Source of the DNA: Ruminiclostridium sp.
Lineage (GTDB): Bacteria; Bacillota; Clostridia; Oscillospirales; Ruminococcaceae
Length of the DNA stretch: 38,337 bases
Direction of reading: 5' to 3'
NCBI GenBank assembly: GCA_017941355.1
Contig: JAGAWN010000073.1
Coordinates: forward strand, 1-38,337
The notes under the pieces were generated by a model, which did not search any database, was not told the DNA's origin, and saw only the letters and a list, made by a program, of their open reading frames with translations. This document shows, one piece after another, positions 16,154-24,103 of this stretch (position 1 is its first letter; each line of letters opens with the position of its first letter). Both the position numbers and the translations under genes were made by a program.

Positions 16154-16900
16154 ATGACTTTGGACGCACTGAAACTCAACCAGAGCATTTCTAACTACAG
16201 AAATGCAGCCAATTCATATCTCAAAGTGTCTGACGACGCAAAAAAACTCGGTCTCAAGGAAGAACAGACCATTAAGAAAAATGAAAGCCGTTATGATCTT
16301 GACGGAACACTCAAGGAAGAGCATTTGCCCATCGGTTCTTTGGAAAAAGCAAAGAAAAAAGAGGAAGATGCCGAAAAGTTCGGTCTCCTGACCGCAAAGG
16401 ACAGGGATAAAAAGACCGACAAGGCTGACAAAACCGATAAAACCGAAGGAAATATTCTCGATAAAGACGTTCGCGGCAAGGAAAAAGACGATGAAAAAGG
16501 TCTTTTCGGTCTGAAAAAAGACAAAAAAGACGGCTTTGCAAAAGATCCGCCGGACTGTGAATGTGAAACCTGCCGTAAAAGGCGCTATCAGGACGATTCG
16601 GATGATTCTGCGGTCTCGTTCCAGATGCCTACCGCAATGTCTCCCGCTGCCGCAAAAAGCAGAGTGCGGAGCCATGAACTCGAACACGTTCGCAGAGAGG
16701 GTATCAAGGCAAGACAGGAGGGCAAACATATCGTTTCCCAGACTGTCCAGATCAAGACCGATACCTGCAGCGAATGTGGACGCGTATATGTTTCGGGCGG
16801 TCTGACAAGAACCGTTACGCGCGTTGACATGAGAGATTTCCACAGAATGTTTATGCTCGGCTTCGACGGTAAAGACGAACTCGGCAGAGACATAAGCTGA
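16154..16900 (+). CDS. SprA-family putative zinc metalloprotease
   Basis: Two close in-frame ATGs exist, at 16148 and 16154. The second has the better spacing from the G6 site, so it is chosen; the first adds only Met-Asn. The 248-residue protein starts with a short helical segment. A Lys/Asp/Glu-rich, probably disordered region spans about 20-130. A conserved C-terminal domain begins with CECETCRKRRYQDDSDD and contains HELEH (174-178), which fits the HExxH zincin motif. A CSECGRVYVSGGLTRT ribbon follows. This is the pattern of SprA-related putative metalloproteases. No signal peptide is seen. Substrate is unknown. It is a single gene with its own terminator. Confidence 0.75.
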   Translation: MTLDALKLNQSISNYRNAANSYLKVSDDAKKLGLKEEQTIKKNESRYDLDGTLKEEHLPIGSLEKAKKKEEDAEKFGLLTAKDRDKKTDKADKTDKTEGNILDKDVRGKEKDDEKGLFGLKKDKKDGFAKDPPDCECETCRKRRYQDDSDDSAVSFQMPTAMSPAAAKSRVRSHELEHVRREGIKARQEGKHIVSQTVQIKTDTCSECGRVYVSGGLTRTVTRVDMRDFHRMFMLGFDGKDELGRDIS

Positions 16901-16912
16901 CAGGAAGACCAT

Positions 16913-16948
16913 AACGGCGGCTACTCATAATACCGCCGTTTTCTCTTT
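16913..16948 (+). terminator. Intrinsic terminator after the SprA-type gene
   Basis: AACGGCGG (16913-16920) and CCGCCGTT (16933-16940) arms with a 12-base loop, followed by TTCTCTTTT. Confidence 0.8.
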
Positions 16949-17002
16949 TGACCGCGATCTGCCGGTTATTTCAAAAAAATATCGTTTTTTTGAAAAAAGT
17001 AC

Positions 17003-17031
17003 TTGACTTATTGTGAAATATGTGTTAAAAT
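17003..17031 (+). promoter_or_regulatory. Promoter of the two tRNA-Ser genes
   Basis: TTGACT (17003-17008), a 17-bp spacer and TAAAAT (17026-17031), 38 bp upstream of the first tRNA. Confidence 0.75.
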
Positions 17032-17069
17032 ATATAAGCAATCGGGTCACAGCTCGATAGATGAGATTT

Positions 17070-17158
<89 letters not shown>

Positions 17159-17194
17159 AGCCTTTTGGCTAATATTTTTAAGAAATCGGCACTT

Positions 17195-17284
17195 GCAGAA
17201 ATACCCAAGTGGTGAAGGGGCTCCCCTGCTAAGGGAGTAGGTCGGGAAACCGGCGCGAGGGTTCAAATCCCTCTTTCTGCGCCA
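17195..17284 (+). tRNA. tRNA-Ser (anticodon GCT)
   Basis: The class II fold has fully paired acceptor arms GCAGAAA/TTTCTGC and a CTCCC/GGGAG anticodon stem with GCT at 17228-17230. The long variable arm GTCGGGAAACCGGC, a T-arm with GTTCAAATC and an encoded CCA are present. It lies 36 bp downstream of the other serine tRNA and is probably cotranscribed with it. Confidence 0.95.
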
Positions 17285-17304
17285 ACGGGGAATGCTCCGC
17301 CGTG

Positions 17305-17341
17305 ATCCCGTCTCGGGTTTATCCGGGACGGGATATTTTTC
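17305..17341 (+). terminator. Intrinsic terminator after the tRNA-Ser pair
   Basis: ATCCCGTC (17305-17312) and GACGGGAT (17327-17334), with an extra CGG/CCG inner pairing, are followed by ATTTTT. It abuts the truncated end of the antisense mnmM remnant. Confidence 0.85.
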
Positions 17342-17519
17342 TGTCTCGCAGTTCAGAGTTTTCAGAAACCCTAAAGCGTTCGGCACAGCCTACCAACTCA
17401 CACAGAAACACGGTATCATTTCCGCGTCCGGCTGTGCAGTCAATACATATATCCCCCGCACTGACCTGTTTTTCAAGGAACTCATGCGCAAGCTGGACTG
17501 CGCCGAATGTACTTGCCAT
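17319..17519 (-). pseudogene. Truncated N-terminal remnant of an MnmM/YtqB-type methyltransferase
   Basis: The 66-codon frame opens with AVQLAHEFLEKQVSAGDI, then CIDCTAGRGNDTVFLCELVG. This matches the N-terminal helix and SAM-binding loop (D-x-T-x-G-x-G-x-D-T) of the MnmM (YtqB) rRNA/tRNA methyltransferase family, normally about 190 residues. After the SAM loop the sequence no longer resembles the family, and it stops inside the tRNA terminator. The start still has a GGGAG ribosome site. The intact enzyme methylates the wobble side chain in mnm5s2U synthesis. This copy cannot be active. Confidence 0.65.
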
Positions 17520-17598
17520 ATTCTCGTTTTCTCCCTTTTCGTTTTTTACATTGCAGTGACGTTACGGTATATCCTGCTCTCCGGTCAGAGACAGGTAC

Positions 17599-17718
17599 TC
17601 AGACCGACATTCCCCCGTCTATGACAAAAGTCTTCCCTGTGATGTACCCGGCTCTGTCACTTATCAGAAAAGTGCTTTCCCGACAACTTTGCCGCATTTC
17701 CGATATATTATTCCGCAT
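17599..17718 (-). pseudogene. C-terminal remnant of a short-chain dehydrogenase (3-oxoacyl-ACP-reductase-like)
   Basis: A 39-codon frame ends in FLISDRAGYITGKTFVIDGG, then MSV and stop. This is the very typical C-terminus of SDR enzymes such as FabG, where the YITG and DGG motifs close the fold. The Rossmann half and the catalytic Ser-Tyr-Lys are missing, and upstream codons run into a stop. It lies 80 bp upstream of the mnmM remnant on the same strand, so the interval is a degraded two-gene locus. Confidence 0.7.
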
Positions 17719-17821
17719 TTATTTTACCACAAATAATAATGAAAGTCAAACAATTATCGGCGATTTCATTATAATGCCATATTGCCGCATTGACATCAAC
17801 AATCCGCATCGGTTCTTACGG

Positions 17822-17865
17822 CAATGATGAATATCATTGACATTGATACCGTTTTGATGTATAAT
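17822..17865 (+). promoter_or_regulatory. Consensus promoter with palindromic operator for the MFS-cbiC pair
   Basis: Perfect TTGACA (17837-17842), a 17-bp spacer and perfect TATAAT (17860-17865). A perfect inverted repeat CAATGAT-GAAT-ATCATTG (17822-17839) overlaps the -35 by three bases. Such a strong promoter normally needs a repressor, and the palindrome is the likely site. No cobalamin riboswitch fits in the short leader of about 35 bp. Confidence 0.8.
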
Positions 17866-17902
17866 TCTAATGGTAATAAGAGCATTTCCGGGAGACACTG
17901 AA

Positions 17903-19072
17903 ATGGAAAAGAAAAAAACAAATATAAGAGCTTTGCTTTTCTGCGGACTGCTGATGACGATAACGGCTGCTTCGGACTCGCTGAGAGGCATATTCCTGCC
18001 GGAGTTCCGGAAAGCTTTCGCACTGTCGGAACAGCAGGCAGGCATGATAATAATGATTAGCTACATAGGCAATCTGCTGTTTCTGTCCGTAGGCGGGAGA
18101 CTGTCTGACAGGATACCGCGGAAGCGCTATATCACGGGGCTGCTGATAATATGGTGCGCCGCGCTTTTAACATACGTTCTTACGGAAAACTACCATATCC
18201 TGCTGGCAGGTATGATCTTTTCAATGGGCGGCTCCACGATGCTATCAACCACCGTGAATATGATGACTCCGCTGATGTTTGCGGTTCCGGCAATGGTGGT
18301 AAGCATACTGAACTTTCTTCAAGGCGTCGGTATAACAGTCTCACAGAACATAGCAGGAAGATTCTCCGACAGTCTCGGCGCATGGCACACGGTAAACCTG
18401 ATACTGCTTGCTGCCGCGGCGGTATGCCTTTTACTGCTCGCGGGACTGAAACTCCCGGAGACAGAGAAAAGCGAAGCGCAGGAAAAGATAAGCATACCCG
18501 CGCTTCTGCGATCTCCCGCAAGCATACTTCTGATACTGATCTGCGGCAGCTATTTTGTGGCAGAGCATGGTCTTATGAACTGGCTGACATCATACGGCAC
18601 GGAGTATCTCGGAATGAGTCTGCAGGACGCATCTTTCACATTGTCGCTGTTCTTCGGAGGAATAACCGTCGGCAGACTGATATTCGCGCCGTTCATTGAC
18701 AAAATCGGCGTGTTCGGCACACTGCTGATATCTTCCGCAGCGGGAGCCGCCCTGTATATCACCGGAATGGCACTCGGAACAGCCGGTACATTCTTCATTG
18801 CCGCGGCGGGACTTGCGCTTTCAGTCGCGTATCCGCTGATAGTCATGCTGATCGGGAAGTTCTTCCCCGCCTCAGTTTCGGGTTCCGCTACCGGTCTGAT
18901 ATTAAGTATCGGCACACTTGCGGATATCGGCTTCAACGCGTTTTTCGGCAGCTTTGTAAACGCAGTGGGCTACGGTATCGCGATGACCGTTATGCCGGTA
19001 TCGGCAGCGCTTTTCTGTGTGCTGCTGTTCACACTCAGATTCGCGGTAAGAGAGTCAAGGAACATCAGATAA
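17903..19072 (+). CDS. MFS transporter of unknown substrate
   Basis: The start is MEKKKTNIRALLF, behind GGGAGACACTGAA. An earlier in-frame ATG at 17870 would lie almost at the transcription start. The 389-residue protein has twelve hydrophobic segments. The first-half loop GGRLSDRIPRKRY, between segments 2 and 3, is the MFS signature A motif, and a related loop (ITVGRLIFAPFIDKIG) occurs in the second half. It is upstream of cbiC with a 47-bp gap, and both likely share the promoter. Export or uptake of a cobamide-related compound is possible from context only. Confidence 0.82.
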   Translation: MEKKKTNIRALLFCGLLMTITAASDSLRGIFLPEFRKAFALSEQQAGMIIMISYIGNLLFLSVGGRLSDRIPRKRYITGLLIIWCAALLTYVLTENYHILLAGMIFSMGGSTMLSTTVNMMTPLMFAVPAMVVSILNFLQGVGITVSQNIAGRFSDSLGAWHTVNLILLAAAAVCLLLLAGLKLPETEKSEAQEKISIPALLRSPASILLILICGSYFVAEHGLMNWLTSYGTEYLGMSLQDASFTLSLFFGGITVGRLIFAPFIDKIGVFGTLLISSAAGAALYITGMALGTAGTFFIAAAGLALSVAYPLIVMLIGKFFPASVSGSATGLILSIGTLADIGFNAFFGSFVNAVGYGIAMTVMPVSAALFCVLLFTLRFAVRESRNIR

Positions 19073-19119
19073 ACGCAGGTTTCACGCCGCATATACCAAC
19101 TTTTCACAGGAGAGATTCT

Positions 19120-19758
19120 ATGGAGATCAAAAACATTCTTCCCGCCGATATCGAACGCCGCAGCATGGAGATTATAGAGAGCGAGCTTGGCGATATGTCG
19201 GCATTTACCGAACATGAAAAACTTATCGTAAAACGCTGTGTACATACCACCGCCGACTTCGATTACAAGAAAAATCTGCGGTTCTCACCCGACGCCGCGG
19301 AGCGAGGTATCGCCGCTCTGAAAGCGGGAGCGGTGATCGTCACCGACACGCAGATGGCGTATTCGGGTATAAGCAAGCCTGCCTGCCGATCGCTTGGCTG
19401 CGAGGTGCATTGCTTTATGTCAGACCCGGATGTTGCGGAAGAAGCCAAAAAACGCGGTGTCACCCGCGCGGTAGTCTCTGCGGAGAAAGCAGCGGAAACA
19501 TTCGCCGGCAGACAGGTGATCTACGCAGTGGGCAATGCTCCCACTGCGCTTATACGGCTGTATGAGCTGATAAGCGAAAACCGGTTCCGCCCGGCTCTGG
19601 TCATCGGAGTCCCTGTGGGATTCGTGAACGTTGTTGAAGCAAAAGAACTGATAATGACGTCAGACGTTCCCTGCATCGTTGCAGCAGGACGAAAAGGCGG
19701 CAGCAATGTTGCCGCCGCCGTTGTCAACGCTATGCTGTACACGCTGTATCAGCGCTGA
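19120..19758 (+). CDS. cbiC: Cobalt-precorrin-8 methylmutase CbiC
   Basis: A 212-residue enzyme that moves the methyl group from C11 to C12 to give cobyrinate. Seen: the EHEKLIVKRCVHTTADFDY segment with the conserved catalytic His, VIVTDTQMAYSGI, and YAVGNAPTALIRL, all family hallmarks. GVPVGFVNVVEAKE is followed by AAGRKGGSNVAAAVVNA near the end. AGGAGAGATTCT precedes the start. Unlike all the other cbi genes here, it is on the plus strand next to an MFS gene. Its last 10 bases overlap the 3' end of cbiP, which converges on it. Confidence 0.96.
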   Translation: MEIKNILPADIERRSMEIIESELGDMSAFTEHEKLIVKRCVHTTADFDYKKNLRFSPDAAERGIAALKAGAVIVTDTQMAYSGISKPACRSLGCEVHCFMSDPDVAEEAKKRGVTRAVVSAEKAAETFAGRQVIYAVGNAPTALIRLYELISENRFRPALVIGVPVGFVNVVEAKELIMTSDVPCIVAAGRKGGSNVAAAVVNAMLYTLYQR

Positions 19759-21212
19759 CCGATGATCCTGTAAACAAGCCCCATATCAAGGTTCTTCCGC
19801 ACTTCATCCGCAAGTATATCGAACTGCGTTTCCTTGTATGTTTTCCTGTCGCAGACCTTACCGTCAAAGTGCAGTCCCTTACGTTCGGAGAGTATTCCGA
19901 CGACAGCCGCCGACACCTGCGGTTCATCGAAAACTCCGTGGATATAGCAGCCGTAAACGCTGCCGCAGAATGCGCCGCCGCAGTCAAGCAGCTTATCCGC
20001 GTTCCCGCCGGTCTCACCCATGTGTATCTCATACCCGCTGAAATGAAGCCCCGACAGTCCGGACAGCATACCGCCGATCTGCGCGAAATGCCCCTCCGTT
20101 CGTGTCCGGTGCTTTTCGGCGGAGAACACAGTCCCGGTATCCAGCAGACCTATTCCCTCGATCTCACCGCCGCCCTCGGAGTTTAAAGGATCGGCTATTT
20201 TCGCGCCGAGCATCTGATAACCGCCGCAAATGCCGAATACAGGCAGCTTCCCGGCGGCTTTTTTTATTGCGGCTTCGATCCCGCTTTCACGCAGCCACCT
20301 CATATCGGCTATGGTGCTTTTCGTTCCGGGGAGTATTATCATGTCCGGTTCTCCCAGCTCTGAAAGCTTCGTTACATACCGCACCGAAACTCCGTCGTAC
20401 TGCAAAAAAACATCAAAGTCGGTATAATTCGAGATATGCGGCAGCCGTATCACGGCAATATCTATGACCCCGTTCACGGAGCGGTTTTCAAGCTTGTCGG
20501 AAAGGCTGTCCTCGTCCTCGACATCGCACTTTATGTACGGTACTACCCCCGCCACGGGTACTCTTCCCCGCTCTTCAAGAATATCAACTCCGCTCTGAAA
20601 GATCGTCTTGTCTCCGCGGAATTTGTTTACAACAAGTCCCTTGATACGTTCACGTTCTTCCTGCTCTATAAGCATCAGAGTACCGAGAAGCTGCGCGAAT
20701 ATCCCTCCTCTGTCGATGTCTCCCACAAGCAGCACCGGCGCGTCAACAAGCTTCGCAAGTCCCATATTCACGATATCGTCGGCTTTGAGATTAAGCTCCG
20801 CGGCGCTGCCCGCACCCTCGATCACGATTATGTCATGCTGTGCGGCAAGACTGTTATACGCGGCAAGAATGTCCGGTATCAGTTCTTTCTTGTGCCGGAA
20901 ATATTCGGCGGCTTTCATATTTCCGCGCACCTTTCCGTTCACTATCACCTGCGAACCGACATCTGTGGTGGGTTTCAGCAGCACCGGATTCATCAGCACA
21001 GACGGTTCGAGTCCGGCGGCTTCCGCCTGCATTGCCTGAGCGCGTCCGATCTCAAGACCGTCGGCGGTGATATATGAATTGAGCGCCATATTCTGTGACT
21101 TGAACGGTGCCGCCGAATAGCCGTCCTGTCTGAATATACGGCACAGCGCCGCTGTCAGCAGGCTTTTCCCGACATTTGACATCGTGCCTTGCAGCATTAT
21201 GTTTTTTGCCAT
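19749..21212 (-). CDS. cbiP: Cobyric acid synthase CbiP
   Basis: A 487-residue glutamine-dependent amidotransferase that amidates side chains b, d, e and g of adenosylcobyrinic diamide. The N-terminal synthetase domain has the P-loop-like GTMSNVGKSLL (9-19) and PFKSQNMALNS. The C-terminal class I glutaminase-like domain holds the nucleophile Cys in FGICGGYQMLG, with a His in GYEIHMGET. It is the last gene of the operon. Its start overlaps the end of cobD by 16 bp. No terminator hairpin is evident before the converging cbiC. Confidence 0.96.
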   Translation of the reverse strand: MAKNIMLQGTMSNVGKSLLTAALCRIFRQDGYSAAPFKSQNMALNSYITADGLEIGRAQAMQAEAAGLEPSVLMNPVLLKPTTDVGSQVIVNGKVRGNMKAAEYFRHKKELIPDILAAYNSLAAQHDIIVIEGAGSAAELNLKADDIVNMGLAKLVDAPVLLVGDIDRGGIFAQLLGTLMLIEQEERERIKGLVVNKFRGDKTIFQSGVDILEERGRVPVAGVVPYIKCDVEDEDSLSDKLENRSVNGVIDIAVIRLPHISNYTDFDVFLQYDGVSVRYVTKLSELGEPDMIILPGTKSTIADMRWLRESGIEAAIKKAAGKLPVFGICGGYQMLGAKIADPLNSEGGGEIEGIGLLDTGTVFSAEKHRTRTEGHFAQIGGMLSGLSGLHFSGYEIHMGETGGNADKLLDCGGAFCGSVYGCYIHGVFDEPQVSAAVVGILSERKGLHFDGKVCDRKTYKETQFDILADEVRKNLDMGLVYRIIGQR

Positions 21213-22213
21213 TTTATCACCTTTTCTATCGCTTTTATCAGTGCTTCATTTTCTTCGTGTATGCGCACCGCGATCCGGAAATATCCCTCTCCGAGTCCGC
21301 TGTAATTTCCGCAGTTCCGTATCATTATCCCCTCATTCAGAAGCAGTCTGTCAAGCGGAATACCGCACCTGAACAGTATAAAATCCGTATCGGACGGAAA
21401 CACCTCAAAACCGTATCTCCGCAATTCTCCGGACAGGTATGCACGCTCTCCGGCGATGATCTTACGGGCATTCCCGACATACTGCGTTTCGTCAAGTGCC
21501 GCGATACCCGCAGCCTGCGCCACTGACGAAACGCTCCAGAACTGCCCGCAGCACCGCACTTTTCCGGCAATGCCGGGACTGCCGAAAAGTGCGTAACCGA
21601 GCCGCAGTCCCGCCATTGCATAGGTTTTGGTGAACGCTTTCAGAACTATGGTATTCCCGTTTACAAATTGCCTGACGCTGTGCATTTCAGGGTTTTCACA
21701 AAGCTCGATAAAACACTCGTCACACAAAAAAACAATGTCGTTCCCACTGCATTTTTCGCTGATCTTTCCGAGCAGTTCGGTGTCGTACAGCTGTCCCGTC
21801 GGATTGTTGGGATTACAGAGTATCAGCATATCAACGCTTTCGTCAAGAACTCCGCAGATACTTTCCGGCGGGTATTCCGCGACAGTGCAGCCTGCTTCAC
21901 CGAGCGCCTTTGCGTATTCCGAAAATGTGGGCTTCGCTATTACCGCGCGTTTCGGTCTGAGCGCGTGAACTATACGGAAAATAAGATCGTCGGCACCGTT
22001 CCCGCAGACGATATTCTCAGCCGGGAACTTTTCGCTGAGCGCAAGCTTTTCCGTCAGTTCTCTGCAATGCGGATCGGGATACCTGTCACTTTTTCCCACA
22101 GCTTCGGCAGCCGCCTTTCTCACGTTTTCCGGCATACCGAGAGGATTGAGATTCGCGGAAAAATCGAGCTTTACACTGCGCCCGTAAATATCGCCGCCAT
22201 GCTCATTCATCAT
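21197..22213 (-). CDS. cobD: Threonine-phosphate decarboxylase CobD (class I/II aminotransferase fold)
   Basis: A 338-residue PLP enzyme expected to make (R)-1-amino-2-propanol phosphate for the nucleotide loop. Seen: HGGDIYG and LDFSANLNPLG at the N-terminus, LCNPNNPTG, CDECFIEL with the PLP-ring Asp, and KAFTKTYAMAGLRLGY holding the Schiff-base Lys. The family resembles histidinol-phosphate aminotransferases, but the opening motifs and the place between cbiB and cbiP make CobD much more likely. The ATG overlaps the cbiB stop. Confidence 0.92.
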   Translation of the reverse strand: MMNEHGGDIYGRSVKLDFSANLNPLGMPENVRKAAAEAVGKSDRYPDPHCRELTEKLALSEKFPAENIVCGNGADDLIFRIVHALRPKRAVIAKPTFSEYAKALGEAGCTVAEYPPESICGVLDESVDMLILCNPNNPTGQLYDTELLGKISEKCSGNDIVFLCDECFIELCENPEMHSVRQFVNGNTIVLKAFTKTYAMAGLRLGYALFGSPGIAGKVRCCGQFWSVSSVAQAAGIAALDETQYVGNARKIIAGERAYLSGELRRYGFEVFPSDTDFILFRCGIPLDRLLLNEGIMIRNCGNYSGLGEGYFRIAVRIHEENEALIKAIEKVIKWQKT

Positions 22214-23169
22214 GCGAAAACACCTCCGTATATCAGCACCCGCAGAACCGAGAACAGAACCAGCATTATCGCGGAAGTAAGATACATGAGCCTGTTCGCG
22301 CGGCGGATATCTTCATTCACGATCGGGCGTTCGTCATCGCCGATATACGGCTTTTTATGCAGTTTCCCGAAATAGTATGCGTCACCCGCAAGCCGTACTC
22401 CCAGCGCTCCTGCGCATACCGACTCCGTCTGCGCGGAATTTGGGCTTGCGTGTTTTCTTCGGTCACGCCGCCATATCCTCCATGCGTTTTTTCCATCATA
22501 CCCGAGAAGAAACGCGGAAACGATCATAACAAGCGCGGTTATCCGCGAGGGAAGATAATTAAGTACATCGTCAAGCCGCGCCGCGAATTTTCCCAGCTTT
22601 TCGTATTTCTCATTTCTGTAGCCGATCATGGAATCCATAGTGTTCGCCGCCTTGTAGAAGAATCCTCCGGCTGCACCGAAAAGTGACATATAAACGATCG
22701 GAGCGGTCACACCGTCTGATGTATTTTCCGCCACAGTCTCCACCGCAGCGCGGATTATCCCGTCACGGTCAAGCACCTGCGTGTCCCGCCCGACTATCAT
22801 AGACACCGCTTTCCGCGCAGCTTCCGTGTCCGGTGCATTATACACTTTCATGCTCTCGCTGTACAGGCTTCGCGCCGCAAGCATATAAAAGCACATCACA
22901 CTTTCGGCTGCAGCACCGAGCCAGACGTTCACGGAATAGCAGAGATAAAGAATTACGCACGGCACTCCCGTTGAAAGCAGGAGAGTCACAGCAGCGAGAA
23001 ATATCCCGCCCGCAGTAAGATCCGCAAAATGCGCACGGACGAATTTTTCAAGCGCGGAGATCAGCCGCCCGATCAGACGTATCGGGTGCGGAAGGCTGTA
23101 CGGATCACCTATGAGAAGATCCAGCAGGAATCCTGCCGCGAGCGGTATTATCGGTATTATCCAGTTCAT
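22210..23169 (-). CDS. cbiB: Adenosylcobinamide-phosphate synthase CbiB
   Basis: A 319-residue integral membrane protein that joins aminopropanol phosphate to adenosylcobyric acid. Family motifs: LDLLIGDPYSLPHPIRLIG near the N-terminus, VGRDTQVLDRDGIIRAAVETVAEN in three adjoining pieces around 125-150, and ANTMDSMIGYRNEKY around 185-199. RKHASPNSAQTESVCAGALG follows further on. Several hydrophobic segments lie at the N-terminus, in the middle and at the C-terminus. It overlaps cobC upstream and cobD downstream by 4 bp each. Confidence 0.95.
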   Translation of the reverse strand: MNWIIPIIPLAAGFLLDLLIGDPYSLPHPIRLIGRLISALEKFVRAHFADLTAGGIFLAAVTLLLSTGVPCVILYLCYSVNVWLGAAAESVMCFYMLAARSLYSESMKVYNAPDTEAARKAVSMIVGRDTQVLDRDGIIRAAVETVAENTSDGVTAPIVYMSLFGAAGGFFYKAANTMDSMIGYRNEKYEKLGKFAARLDDVLNYLPSRITALVMIVSAFLLGYDGKNAWRIWRRDRRKHASPNSAQTESVCAGALGVRLAGDAYYFGKLHKKPYIGDDERPIVNEDIRRANRLMYLTSAIMLVLFSVLRVLIYGGVFA

Positions 23170-23726
23170 ATTTTTCCGAGTATCCTGAGTTTTTCACCGT
23201 CATATTCCGTCACATAACCGTGTCCGTTTTCGGTCATGTATTCGTAAAATTCCCTTTTTGGAAAGGCGAGCTTTTCCAGTACGGACATTATCGTCCCGCC
23301 ATGCACAACAAATGACATCACCGTGCAATTCGCGTTTTCGCGCACTGCACGCAGGAATCCCGTCACGCACCGTCCGCGGAATCCGTCAACATCTTCGCCC
23401 TCCGGCGGTGCGGTCATTCCGTTATTCGATATCCATTTCATATAGACCGGATCGCCGTCAAGTTCCGCGTGACATCTTCCGTCGAAGATTCCGAAATCAC
23501 ATTCGCGCAGTTCATCATATATCATCGGTTTCTTTGTCGGATAAATGATCTGCGCGGTTTGCAGACAGCGCTTCATAGGGCTTGCGGCAACGATGTCACA
23601 TTCCGGATAAGCGATTCTTTTAAGTTCGTCCTTCCCGATATCACAAAGCGGTTCGTCTGTTCTTCCGATAAACCGTTTTTCTGTATTGCCCGCTGTTTTT
23701 CCGTGGCGAATAAAGTTGATTATCAA
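23166..23726 (-). CDS. cobC: Histidine phosphatase CobC-like (alpha-ribazole phosphatase)
   Basis: The start is set at a TTG (23726) because AAAGGAG lies 7 bp before it. That TTG overlaps the TGA of the upstream cobU-like gene (TTGA), and the family begins right here with INFIRHGKTAGN. The 186-residue protein has RHG (catalytic His) at residues 7-9 in this numbering, FIGRTDEPL, SPMKRCLQTA and ELRECDFGIFDGR. Its second His lies in SFVVHGGTI. It should remove phosphate from alpha-ribazole phosphate or adenosylcobalamin phosphate. cobS, its usual partner, is not in the window. Confidence 0.87.
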   Translation of the reverse strand: MIINFIRHGKTAGNTEKRFIGRTDEPLCDIGKDELKRIAYPECDIVAASPMKRCLQTAQIIYPTKKPMIYDELRECDFGIFDGRCHAELDGDPVYMKWISNNGMTAPPEGEDVDGFRGRCVTGFLRAVRENANCTVMSFVVHGGTIMSVLEKLAFPKREFYEYMTENGHGYVTEYDGEKLRILGKI

Positions 23727-24103
23727 TTTTCTTCTCCTTTGATGACAGTGACTATCCCGCAGCATACGCGGTAAACCGCTTCCGATCTTCCTGCTATGAT
23801 ACAGCCCGCGCGTCCGGTCATTTCCCGCCACTCCCGCTCGCTTTTTTCAAGCGGGATTATCCCGCAGCCGATCTCGTTCATTACTATCACATCGCAGTCA
23901 AGTTCTTCCGCATATTTCAGAGGGTCCTTGCCCTGCTCCTTAAGCCTTTTCACAACAAGCTCGTAATTGCAGATACAGCGGGCATTCTCAATACCCGATA
24001 TATCGCAGCTGCCGCCGTCCAGGATATCGCCGTCTGTGAGTCCGAACAGCCGTTTTGCAGCATCACGCTTGCCCTGAAATGCTCCGCCTGTTATCATTAT
24101 CAT
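23723..24103 (-). CDS. Second, shortened CobU-like nucleotide-binding protein
   Basis: The start is set at 24103 by an ATGA overlap with the cobU stop; a longer upstream frame would run deep into cobU. The 126-residue protein has a P-loop-like ITGGAFQGKRDAAK. Its C-terminal half (VIVMNEIGCGIIPLEKSEREWREMTG in pieces, then AGRSEAVYRVCCG) matches the CobU end, where an E-x-G-x-G-x-x-P motif binds the base. It lacks the middle HRxxR region that carries the guanylylated His in CobU. It probably arose from cobU duplication. It may be a regulatory or complementary subunit, or it may do only one of the two reactions. Confidence 0.75.
   Translation of the reverse strand: MIMITGGAFQGKRDAAKRLFGLTDGDILDGGSCDISGIENARCICNYELVVKRLKEQGKDPLKYAEELDCDVIVMNEIGCGIIPLEKSEREWREMTGRAGCIIAGRSEAVYRVCCGIVTVIKGEEN

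Noticed and set aside
17743-17902. A second cobalamin riboswitch before the MFS-cbiC pair
   Set aside because: The leader after the promoter is only about 35 bp and contains no B12-box.
23726-23831. Longer N-terminus for the CobC-like phosphatase
   Set aside because: The upstream extension runs through the cobU-like gene, has no family similarity and lacks a ribosome site. The TTG start with AAAGGAG fits better.
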